NCBI GenBank assembly: GCA_004377245.1
Contig: SOIK01000046.1
Location: forward strand, 1-9,032
Direction of reading: 5' to 3'
DNA: 9,032 bases
Source: Sulfurovum sp.
GTDB lineage: Bacteria; Campylobacterota; Campylobacteria; Campylobacterales; Sulfurovaceae
Shown: positions 1 through 5,825 of the stretch, piece by piece
How positions within the stretch are numbered: position 1 is the first letter of the stretch
Layout of the letters: each line of letters begins with the position of its first letter
Notes under the pieces: generated by a model
What the model was told of the DNA's origin: nothing
Database searches by the model: none
What the model saw: the letters and a program-made list of their open reading frames with translations, nothing else
Translations under genes and position numbers: made by a program

Positions 1-635
1 TGGGTGCTTTTTTGGCTTTTTATGCCTTTCTCGGTTTTGAAGACATGGTCAACATTGCCGAAGAGGTCAAGGACCCTACCCGAACTATGCCCAAAGCCAT
101 CATCACTACACTCATCATCGCAACATTCTTCTATATTACTATTGCCGTAGTCTCTATCTCGGTGGTTCCCGTAGATGAACTGGCTCACTCCGGCGCACCA
201 CTGGCAAAAGTCTATGAAACAGCGACCCACTCCAAAGCAACGATCCTAAGTATCATTGCTTTGTTTGCCGTGATCAACGGTGCTCTCATACAGATCATCA
301 TGGTCTCAAGGATCTTCTATGGCATGAGCAGACAGCACTGGTTGCCAAGTTTTCTTAGCACTGTCCACCTAAAAACCAGGACACCCATCAACGCCACCAT
401 CGTTGCTGGTCTTCTCGTCTTTATCCTCACGACTACTTTCCCACTGCTAACCCTAGCACAGTCCAGCAGCTTTCTGATCTTCATCGTCTTTACCCTTGTC
501 AACATCTCACTGCTGATCATAAAACGTAAAGACCCTCATCCGGATGGCATCAGAACCTACCCGATCATTATCCCCATCATAGCGATCATCCTCAATCTCA
601 TTTTACTTGGATTTCAGATTGTCTCCGTATTTTAG
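1..635 (+). CDS. APC-family amino acid permease, C-terminal part (5' end outside window)
   Basis: The reading frame is open from the window edge (first full codon at 3), so only about the last 210 residues are present. An early segment, AFLGFEDMVNIAEEVKDP, matches the TM6 and following loop of amino acid-polyamine-organocation (APC) permeases of the cationic amino acid/YfnA type, where a GFE/D core is followed by an acidic loop and a TMP motif. About five further hydrophobic helices follow: starting near AIITTLIIATFF, ATILSIIALFAV, INATIVAGLLVF, SSFLIFIVFTLV and YPIIIPIIAIIL. The short RIFYGMSRQHWLP stretch is the usual cytoplasmic loop after TM8. The protein ends directly after the last helix. 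By family knowledge it is a secondary transporter of amino acids or related amines in the inner membrane; the substrate cannot be read from this half. A TTG at 12 is internal, not a start. It lies 34 bp upstream of upp, which appears to have its own promoter. Confidence 0.88.
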   Translation, partial: GAFLAFYAFLGFEDMVNIAEEVKDPTRTMPKAIITTLIIATFFYITIAVVSISVVPVDELAHSGAPLAKVYETATHSKATILSIIALFAVINGALIQIIMVSRIFYGMSRQHWLPSFLSTVHLKTRTPINATIVAGLLVFILTTTFPLLTLAQSSSFLIFIVFTLVNISLLIIKRKDPHPDGIRTYPIIIPIIAIILNLILLGFQIVSVF

Positions 636-636
636 T

Positions 637-642
637 TATAAT
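637..642 (+). promoter_or_regulatory. Candidate -10 box of upp
   Basis: A perfect TATAAT begins one base after the permease stop codon. It would give a leader of about 20 nt that contains the upp Shine-Dalgarno AAGAGAGGT (656-664, 6 nt before the ATG). No good -35 hexamer lies 16-18 bp upstream, which is common in Campylobacterota. Read-through from the permease gene is also possible. Confidence 0.5.
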
Positions 643-669
643 AAAACATCTTAATAAGAGAGGTGCTTT

Positions 670-1293
670 ATGATCCATGAACTTTTCAACCCTGTTATCA
701 AAACCCTGCTGAACCATCTGAGAGAAACCAAAACAGATGCACTACGTTTTCGCCATATCGTGCATGAACTTGCACGCCTGCTTGCCTATGAAGCCCTCGC
801 CTCCGAACCACTTCAACAGTGTGAGATCGATACATGGCAGGGTAAAGACTCATTTGACTTCATGAAAGAAGAGGATCTGCTTTTTGTCTCCATCTTACGT
901 GCAGGACTGCCGATGATCGAGTCAGTCACTGCACTTTTCCCTAAAGCATCTTCAGGTTTTTTAGCGATAAAGCGTGATGAAAAGACCCATCAAAGTGTCA
1001 TCTATTATGACCGTATACCTGAATGTAAAGGGAAAACCGTGATCATCGTTGATCCTATGGTGGCTACAGGTGGATCATTGTGTGATGCTATAGCTGTCAT
1101 CAAAGCTAAATCACCTAAAAAGATCATCTCACTTAATCTTATAGGATCTCCGGAAGGACTTGCCGTCGTAGAGCAAAAACACCCGGAGATCAAAATGTAC
1201 ATTGCTCAGGTAGATGAAAAACTTAATGGACAAATGTTTATTTTTCCCGGTTTGGGAGATGCTGGTGACCGGTCTTACAATACACCACAATAG
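670..1293 (+). CDS. upp: Uracil phosphoribosyltransferase
   Basis: Upp converts uracil and PRPP to UMP and diphosphate in the cytoplasm, the pyrimidine salvage step. The 207-residue length is that of typical bacterial Upp (about 208). The key motifs are present in order: FVSILRAGLPM (72-82), the PRPP-binding loop DPMVATGGSL (128-137) after a hydrophobic strand, and the C-terminal uracil-recognition segment PGLGDAGDRSYNT (193-205). The ATG at 670 is supported by an AGAGG Shine-Dalgarno 6 nt upstream and by the family's usual N-terminus. It sits behind an amino-acid permease rather than a uracil permease, so the neighbour does not supply its substrate in an obvious way. The stop codon is only 9 bp from that of the convergent trmH, and no terminator hairpin is visible between them. 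Confidence 0.97.
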   Translation: MIHELFNPVIKTLLNHLRETKTDALRFRHIVHELARLLAYEALASEPLQQCEIDTWQGKDSFDFMKEEDLLFVSILRAGLPMIESVTALFPKASSGFLAIKRDEKTHQSVIYYDRIPECKGKTVIIVDPMVATGGSLCDAIAVIKAKSPKKIISLNLIGSPEGLAVVEQKHPEIKMYIAQVDEKLNGQMFIFPGLGDAGDRSYNTPQ

Positions 1294-1300
1294 TACCTAA

Positions 1301-1320
1301 GGTTATTCAGAAGGTTCTAT
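1301..1320 (-). repeat. Copy 1 of short repeat ATAGAACCNTCTGAATAACC (3' end of trmH)
   Basis: The minus strand reads ATAGAACCTTCTGAATAACC and covers the last codons and stop of trmH (IEPSE and TAA). It matches 19 of 20 bases with the plus-strand copy at 4495-4514, the single difference being the N. A shorter match is at 8972-8985. Nothing shows whether it is functional. Confidence 0.5.
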
Positions 1321-1962
1321 AATCTCTTCTTTAAACTCTAAAGGTATCTGACCTTTACTTTTACGTGCTATTGTGTCACGGTAGACCCATGCAGCTTTTA
1401 TCTCTTCTCTTTTTTCTATACTAAGTACAGGGGCATTATATCTACCTGCATTTTCAAGTTGTCTTTGTGCTTCGTAGAGTATGAGTGCTGCAGCTACAGA
1501 GACGTTAAGGCTTTGTACCATCCCTTGCATAGGAATGATAATGACTTCATCTGCCATTTGGATCACTTCGGGTGAAACACCCTCTTTTTCATTTCCCATG
1601 ACAAGTAGTGTGGGTTGGGTATAGTCTATCTGTCTAAAAGAGATAGCACGTTCTTCAAGGTGTGTTACTACCACTTGAAAACCTTGGGCTTTTTTTTCTT
1701 TTAAAAATGCCACTTTGTGTGCATCATTCATACGGTAACGATGCGTCCATCTATGTGCGCCTTGCGTGATGGTTTTATGAATACGAAGGCTCTCGTTTTC
1801 TTTAGTACTGTAGTAGATATCAAGTACACCTACTGCGTCACATGAACGTATGATAGCAGAAAGGTTTTGGGAGCTGTGAACATTGTCAAGCATGACTTGA
1901 AGTGTGGGTTGTTTTCGGGTAAGACTATCATCTATACGCTTTATGCGTTTATCATTTATCAT
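1303..1962 (-). CDS. trmH: tRNA (guanosine-2'-O)-methyltransferase TrmH (SpoU/SPOUT family)
   Basis: TrmH methylates the 2'-OH of G18 in the tRNA D-loop using S-adenosylmethionine; it is a cytoplasmic SPOUT dimer. The protein (219 aa from the chosen start) follows E. coli TrmH closely. It has RKQPTLQVMLDNVHSSQN, then SAIIRSCDAVGV (SpoU motif 1 with the catalytic-type Arg), later REQ-type IDYTQPTLLVMGNEKEGV (motif 2), and IIIPMQGMVQSLNVSVAAAL (motif 3, trefoil-knot SAM site), then LYEAQRQ. A longer frame begins at a TTG at 1992, but that codon lies inside the -35 region of a strong promoter, and the family N-terminus fits the ATG at 1962. No clear Shine-Dalgarno precedes this ATG, and the -10 box is only 6 nt away, so a leaderless or nearly leaderless mRNA is expected. 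The C-terminal tail after the knot is basic, as usual for tRNA contact. Confidence 0.95.
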   Translation of the reverse strand: MINDKRIKRIDDSLTRKQPTLQVMLDNVHSSQNLSAIIRSCDAVGVLDIYYSTKENESLRIHKTITQGAHRWTHRYRMNDAHKVAFLKEKKAQGFQVVVTHLEERAISFRQIDYTQPTLLVMGNEKEGVSPEVIQMADEVIIIPMQGMVQSLNVSVAAALILYEAQRQLENAGRYNAPVLSIEKREEIKAAWVYRDTIARKSKGQIPLEFKEEIIEPSE

Positions 1963-1968
1963 AGTGAG

Positions 1969-1997
1969 ATTATAGCATACTGTAGAGGACAAGACAA
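1969..1997 (-). promoter_or_regulatory. Sigma70-type promoter of trmH with extended -10
   Basis: On the minus strand TTGTCT (1997-1992) and TATAAT (1974-1969) are separated by 17 bp, and TGC directly precedes the -10 box (extended -10). This is the best promoter in the window by consensus. The predicted transcription start falls on or next to the trmH ATG at 1962. Confidence 0.75.
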
Positions 1998-2024
1998 TCC
2001 TTATCCCTTGCAGTTCCCTATAGT

Positions 2025-3260
2025 TTAAATACCATCCACTCTAAGCAGTTTTGTTTTTCCTATCATAAGATCAATCGTCATCCCTATACGCTTAAACACA
2101 GATTCTTGTCTATACTCAAGGTTATGCTTTTTACAGATATCTTTGACGATAGGCTGCATCTTTTGGTAGTAGCTGTGCGGCATATTTGGGAAGAGGTGAT
2201 GCTCTATCTGATAGTTCAGGAAACCATGTGCAAAATCTTTAAGGTCAGAACCTGTATTGTAGTTTATACTACCCATGATCTGTCTAAGATAAAACTCTCC
2301 TTGACTCTTATGTGGCTCGTTAAACATATAGATATCTTCAGCTGAGTGATTTGGTACAATGACCAAAAACGAATGTAAGTTAGCTAAATACTCAGCCATC
2401 AAGATGATGATAAAAGCATTAAATACTGCTTCTGTTCCTAGTGGCAAAAAAAGTGCTGGAAACAAAACGAATTTGATAACCGCATACGGAAGAAGGTACT
2501 CCATCCAAAGCTCTAAGCCATTCTTTTTGCGAGGGTCTAGTTCAAAATCTGTTACCTCAAGTTTGTGCTGATCCCTTCGTTTTTTATTTTCAAGTATTCT
2601 AAGTGTATTGGGTGCATAGTAAGTAAATTTCCATGTTCCAGCAAAGGCATAGACGACAACATAACGAAGCCACATTGGTGTTTTAGACTGGATGAGCCAC
2701 TGAAGGTTTTTCTCAACATTATCCGGATCATCTGTTTCACCTAAGTGATAATGGTGCATGATGTTATGTTCATACTCCCAAGCTTGAGGCTTGATCCAGT
2801 CAAGCCAATCAATGTATCGTCTCGCACCTTTAGCAAACACTTTTTTCGTATATTTTTCTGGGATGTTCGGTACCTTATCATACGCTCCATGAAGTATAGG
2901 GTGTGTGACATCCGCCCATCTTGCTACATTGCCTGTACTGATAAGCAATGCTGCAACTATAGCCACACTCCAAAAAAGCAAGCCACTCAAACCACCAGCA
3001 GAAAGTTCCAAGATACTCAATACAGCAATCAGTCCATACCCAGAGAAAGTGGCTATCCTCCCCCATCTTTCTAATTTAAGTAAATGTTGAAAATCCTCTT
3101 CACCTACTGCTCCCATCGTCTCTTTTATCGCATCTATGTCTTTTTCAAGTTGCTCTTTATCTACATCCTCATATCTTGCATACAGATGTTCTTTCTCTTC
3201 TGTAACTGTTTCTGCAATCTCTTTTGGCAGCATCTTTTCTTCTTCTGGTATTTTTCCCAT
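2025..3260 (-). CDS. Membrane fatty acid desaturase (three histidine boxes)
   Basis: This 411-residue integral membrane protein belongs to the PF00487 fatty acid desaturase family, di-iron enzymes that insert a cis double bond into acyl chains using O2 and an electron donor. The three histidine boxes are visible: HPILH (120-124), HNIMHH (165-170) within a HYHLGETDDPD context, and QIEHHLFPNMP (351-361). The Gln-led third box is typical of 'front-end' and sphingolipid-type desaturases, but no cytochrome b5 domain is fused. Hydrophobic segments lie near 72-88, 95-110, 198-214, 256-275 and 279-303. The N-terminal 60 residues are charged and cytoplasmic. The ATG at 3260 has no good Shine-Dalgarno; an in-frame ATG at 3233 (residue 10) follows a purine-rich AGAAGAAGAAAAG and is a real alternative. 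The substrate (acyl-lipid, acyl-CoA or acyl-ACP) and double-bond position cannot be read. The gene is more AT-rich than the permease and transporter genes. Confidence 0.93.
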   Translation of the reverse strand: MGKIPEEEKMLPKEIAETVTEEKEHLYARYEDVDKEQLEKDIDAIKETMGAVGEEDFQHLLKLERWGRIATFSGYGLIAVLSILELSAGGLSGLLFWSVAIVAALLISTGNVARWADVTHPILHGAYDKVPNIPEKYTKKVFAKGARRYIDWLDWIKPQAWEYEHNIMHHYHLGETDDPDNVEKNLQWLIQSKTPMWLRYVVVYAFAGTWKFTYYAPNTLRILENKKRRDQHKLEVTDFELDPRKKNGLELWMEYLLPYAVIKFVLFPALFLPLGTEAVFNAFIIILMAEYLANLHSFLVIVPNHSAEDIYMFNEPHKSQGEFYLRQIMGSINYNTGSDLKDFAHGFLNYQIEHHLFPNMPHSYYQKMQPIVKDICKKHNLEYRQESVFKRIGMTIDLMIGKTKLLRVDGI

Positions 3261-3273
3261 GTTTTTCCCATTA

Positions 3274-3285
3274 ATTATAATTATA
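3274..3285 (-). promoter_or_regulatory. Tandem TATAAT boxes, candidate promoter of the desaturase gene
   Basis: Two perfect TATAAT hexamers stand back to back on the minus strand (3285-3280 and 3279-3274). Either would start transcription roughly 5-15 nt before the ATG at 3260, giving a very short leader. No convincing -35 box is present. The stretch is AT-rich, so one of the two may be fortuitous. Confidence 0.5.
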
Positions 3286-3326
3286 TAGAAAATTCATTAA
3301 TCTAAGACCTGAAGCATAAATTCGGG

Positions 3327-3353
3327 TATAATTGCACAAAAATATAAAGGAGG
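3327..3353 (+). promoter_or_regulatory. -10 box and strong Shine-Dalgarno of the 3358 operon
   Basis: TATAAT occupies 3327-3332 and is followed by a leader of about 20 nt ending in AAAGGAGG (3346-3353), a near-perfect Shine-Dalgarno 4 nt before the ATG at 3358. The -35 region is poor. This promoter is divergent from that of the desaturase within a 97-bp gap. Confidence 0.65.
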
Positions 3354-3357
3354 TTCC

Positions 3358-3855
3358 ATGTGTGACTTCAATACCTTAACAGATGAAGAAAAAAAGCTTC
3401 ATCATGAAAAACTACTTCAATGTGCAAACAATTTTGGTGGGAAAAACTTCTTTTTACAGCTCCTTGAAGCTATCCGTGAGACAAAGCCCCATCCTTTAGT
3501 GGCCAGTAACAGTGAATTTAACATCGGATTAGGAAGCATTAAGTGGAACAAAGTCATCTTTAATGATAAACTTCAACTCCTGCTTAAAGCCCGTGTAAAT
3601 GAGAGCAAACAAGATAACCTACTACCCGCTAAAGATGAAAAGAACTATAAAAAAATTCTCAATGTTGTTCGTACACTTAAACCCATTGTATTTCATGTAC
3701 GCCCTGCCCAAAAAGAAGATGGTTCAGGGTTTTTCTTCCAACCTTTTGACGTCATAGATGAAAACACGACCAAACTTAACCCTGTGTTTGATGCCCTCTT
3801 TTTCTGTTCAGTGGATACCGTTAAAAAAGTACTTAATTATGAGCCAAAGGTCTAA
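3358..3855 (+). CDS. Conserved-looking hypothetical protein, 165 aa
   Basis: I do not recognise this family. The gene is well supported: a strong AAAGGAGG Shine-Dalgarno, a -10 box at suitable distance, and an operon-like position 2 bp before a ywbE-like gene. The product is a soluble protein with no signal peptide or membrane helix. The N-terminal 45 residues are predicted helical and charged (TDEEKKLHHEKLLQCANNFG, 7-26). A central part has FNIGLGSIKWNKVIFND (54-70). The C-terminal half is rich in aromatic and hydrophobic strands (KPIVFHVRPAQ, SGFFFQPFDVID, NPVFDALFFCSVDTVKKVL). It has three cysteines (2, 22, 150), with no CxxC metal motif. The linkage to YwbE and YaiI/DUF188 proteins, both of unknown or nucleic-acid-related role, is the only functional hint. 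Confidence 0.85.
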   Translation: MCDFNTLTDEEKKLHHEKLLQCANNFGGKNFFLQLLEAIRETKPHPLVASNSEFNIGLGSIKWNKVIFNDKLQLLLKARVNESKQDNLLPAKDEKNYKKILNVVRTLKPIVFHVRPAQKEDGSGFFFQPFDVIDENTTKLNPVFDALFFCSVDTVKKVLNYEPKV

Positions 3856-3857
3856 AA

Positions 3858-4052
3858 GTGTCTAGCGGTCAAAAAAGAGCAGATATCAAGTATGGTTTAG
3901 ATGTAGGTGTGGTACTCAAAGAAGACCAAGCCATAGGTAGACTTACCTACGGTAAAGTACAGAAGATCCTCACTAACTCCCCTACCCATCCTCACGGTAT
4001 AAAAGTATGTCTAAATACAGGTGAAGTAGGACGTGTAAAAGAGATATTGTGA
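3858..4052 (+). CDS. ywbE: YwbE-like protein (DUF2196), 64 aa
   Basis: The 64-residue product closely follows Bacillus subtilis YwbE: an N-terminal GQKRADIKYGLDV segment, VLKEDQ, LTYGKVQKILTNSP, and the diagnostic HPHGIKVCLNTGEVGRV near the C-terminus (45-61). The function of the family is unknown; the small basic, strand-rich fold suggests an OB/SH3-like binding module, which is inference. The start is the GTG at 3858, with AAAGG at 3846-3850 as Shine-Dalgarno inside the end of the preceding gene. It begins 2 bp after the stop of the 165-aa gene and ends overlapping the next gene by 4 bp (GTGA), so the three are co-translated from one mRNA. Confidence 0.85.
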   Translation: MSSGQKRADIKYGLDVGVVLKEDQAIGRLTYGKVQKILTNSPTHPHGIKVCLNTGEVGRVKEIL

Positions 4053-4495
4053 CCCTTTACATAGACGGTGATGCCTTTCCTAATCTCATCAAACCCATCG
4101 TTCTAAGAAGCATCGAACGCCTATCTATCACCACTAAAGTCATAGCCAACAAAAAGATAAACGTAGGCAAATCAAAACATATAGAGTATGTCATCGTAGA
4201 ACAAGGTGCAGACGAAGCCGATCACCGTATTGTAGAGTTATGCAAAAAAGGTGATCTTGTCATCACTGCTGATATCCCTTTAGCTGACAGGATCATATCT
4301 AAAGATGCCCACGCCATAGACCACAGAGGCGAACTCTACAGTATAGACAACATCAAGCAGTACCTAGCCATGAGAAACCTCATGGAAAGCATAAGAGAAA
4401 GTGGAGAGATGACAGGAGGACCAAAAGCTTTTGGCGGGAAAGATGCTCATGCATTTGCAAACCAATTGAATGCATTTTTGGCAAAACATTGCTAA
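4049..4495 (+). CDS. yaiI: YaiI/YqxD family protein (DUF188), PIN-like
   Basis: The 148-residue product matches the DUF188 family, which includes E. coli YaiI and B. subtilis YqxD. Motifs in order are YIDGDAFPN (4-12, usually VDADACPN, with the acidic residues kept but the Cys replaced by Phe), GADEADHRIVE (53-63), GDLVITADIPLADRII (68-83), RGELYS (93-98), TGGPKAF (122-128) and FANQLNAFL (136-144). The clustered aspartates resemble the metal site of PIN/NYN nucleases; this is a family-level structural inference and no activity is established. The start is the GTG at 4049 within a GTGA overlap with the ywbE-like stop, and AAAAGAG (4037-4043) can serve as ribosome binding site. No terminator hairpin follows its stop. 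Confidence 0.9.
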   Translation: MTLYIDGDAFPNLIKPIVLRSIERLSITTKVIANKKINVGKSKHIEYVIVEQGADEADHRIVELCKKGDLVITADIPLADRIISKDAHAIDHRGELYSIDNIKQYLAMRNLMESIRESGEMTGGPKAFGGKDAHAFANQLNAFLAKHC

Positions 4496-4514
4496 TAGAA
4501 CCCTCTGAATAACC
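4495..4514 (+). repeat. Copy 2 of short repeat ATAGAACCNTCTGAATAACC
   Basis: The plus strand reads ATAGAACCCTCTGAATAACC, 19 of 20 identical to the 3' end of trmH (1301-1320, minus strand). It begins at the last base of the yaiI stop codon and lies just upstream of the decapitated acyltransferase gene. Sequences on either side differ from those next to trmH. Confidence 0.5.
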
Positions 4515-4562
4515 AGAAAGAACTTCAAGTAGAACTGTTCCAAAAACAGGTATCATAACGAC

Positions 4563-5825
4563 ATGAATAGTCATAAAGAAGTCAATATTCCCAAGATCGA
4601 ACAAACCATCCTAAAGATATCAAACGTCGTTAAAGAAGTTGTGGTCTTCATACATAACAACCATCTCTTTGCACTCATCTATCCGAACTTTCAAGAAGCC
4701 AAAAACCGTAAGATCATACGTCTTGAAAATGAGATCAGATGGTACGCTGTAGAACTTTACAACATGAAAGTTAAAAACGACCAAAAAATAAAAGGCTATC
4801 AAATCGTCCAAACTCCTCTTCCAAAAGATGCCAAAGGAGAAGTTGAAAGATCCAAACTTGAAAAGTTTATGAAGGAGCAAGCATTGCTCTGCGGAAATGT
4901 GGAGGATGAGCCCAAAGATAAAGTCTATCAAAATATAAAAAATTTTCTCTCAACCCTCACCGCTGAACCCATCACATCATCATCACATCTTGAACTCGAT
5001 CTTCATCTTGACTCACTAGATTATATCGAGCTTTTTACTTTTATAGAGAAAAGTTTCGGTGTGAATATCGATGAAGCACAGTTTTCACAGATGATGATCA
5101 TGGATGTACTTTGCCATTATATCAATGAAAAAAAACAAAAAATTACCATCACCGATATAAACTGGAAAACAATCTTAAGTGAAAAGATCAGCTTTGATCT
5201 CATCTACTCTCCCCTGTCCCCCATGATCTATAAAACGCTTTTCTTACCTCTGTATAAACTTTACTTTTCACTAAAAGTTTCAGGCTCTGAAAACTTTCCA
5301 AAACAGCCATGTATCATTGCACCTAGCCATCAAAGTATGCTCGATGGTTTTATACTTGCCGCCGCTTTGCCCTATGATGTTTTGAAAAAGACATTTTTTC
5401 TAGCTTACAAGATAGTATTTGACACAAAGATCATGCGACCGATCGTGCAACACTCCCAGACTATCCTGATCAATGTCAACAAAGATCTTAAAGCCTCTAT
5501 GCAAAAAAGTACTGTGCCATTAAAAAACGGACAAAATCTGCTTGTATTTCCTGAAGGGGCAAGATCACGGGACAGAGAACTTCTAGAGTTTAAAAAGTTT
5601 TTTGCGATCCTGTCAATTGAGCTCGATATTCCTGTGGTACCTGTCGTGCTCGATGGTACCTTTGAGGCGATGCCGGCTGGTAAACTTTTTCCAAGACCCT
5701 CACGTGTCATCATCAAATACCTGGACCCGATCTATCCAAAAGGACTAAGCTATGATGAGCTTGTAGCCAAGGTCAAAAAAGCAATACATGAGGAGATGAT
5801 CAAACATCCTCTGCATAGAGTGTAG
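4563..5825 (+). CDS. Truncated acyl-CoA/ACP synthetase C-subdomain fused to ACP and PlsC-type acyltransferase
   Basis: Three modules are visible in 420 residues. Residues 1-105 resemble the small C-terminal subdomain of ANL acyl-adenylating enzymes (VNIPKIEQTILK, IRWYAVELYN, LPKDAKGEVER). Residues 118-190 form an acyl carrier domain with LHLDSLDYIEL, where Ser151 would carry phosphopantetheine. Residues 235-415 form a PlsC-type glycerolipid acyltransferase with HQSMLD (H256-x4-D261), FPEGARSRD (329-337) and IPVVPVVLDG. The family's full proteins carry a large ATP-binding subdomain of several hundred residues before this point; it is absent, and homology starts at about residue 5. In the LPxxxxGK motif the catalytic-type Lys is Glu (GE, 92-93), so adenylation is not expected. 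The acyltransferase and ACP sites are intact, so lysophospholipid acylation remains plausible. The ATG at 4563 has only a weak AGG 12 nt upstream. It may be a 5'-truncated pseudogene or a domain-reduced enzyme; the long intact frame favours the latter. Confidence 0.85.
   Translation: MNSHKEVNIPKIEQTILKISNVVKEVVVFIHNNHLFALIYPNFQEAKNRKIIRLENEIRWYAVELYNMKVKNDQKIKGYQIVQTPLPKDAKGEVERSKLEKFMKEQALLCGNVEDEPKDKVYQNIKNFLSTLTAEPITSSSHLELDLHLDSLDYIELFTFIEKSFGVNIDEAQFSQMMIMDVLCHYINEKKQKITITDINWKTILSEKISFDLIYSPLSPMIYKTLFLPLYKLYFSLKVSGSENFPKQPCIIAPSHQSMLDGFILAAALPYDVLKKTFFLAYKIVFDTKIMRPIVQHSQTILINVNKDLKASMQKSTVPLKNGQNLLVFPEGARSRDRELLEFKKFFAILSIELDIPVVPVVLDGTFEAMPAGKLFPRPSRVIIKYLDPIYPKGLSYDELVAKVKKAIHEEMIKHPLHRV

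Noticed and set aside
1963..1992. N-terminal extension of TrmH from a TTG at 1992
   Set aside because: The extension overlaps the -35 and -10 boxes of a strong promoter and adds residues that do not fit the family N-terminus.
2106..3305. Several plus-strand frames opposite the desaturase gene (for example 2745-3074 and 3084-3305)
   Set aside because: They are antisense shadows of a protein with all three histidine boxes; their products have no recognisable motifs and no ribosome binding sites.
3358..4495. Novel defence system in the 165-aa/YwbE/DUF188 operon
   Set aside because: YwbE-like and DUF188 genes are ordinary chromosomal genes in many bacteria, and no mobile or defence neighbours are present.
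4496..4562. Short open stretch NQKELQVELFQKQVS before a stop at about 4556-4558, read as a possible remnant of the lost synthetase N-terminus
   Set aside because: It is only 15-19 residues, is in a different frame from the 4563 gene and does not resemble a synthetase motif, so it cannot be told from noise.
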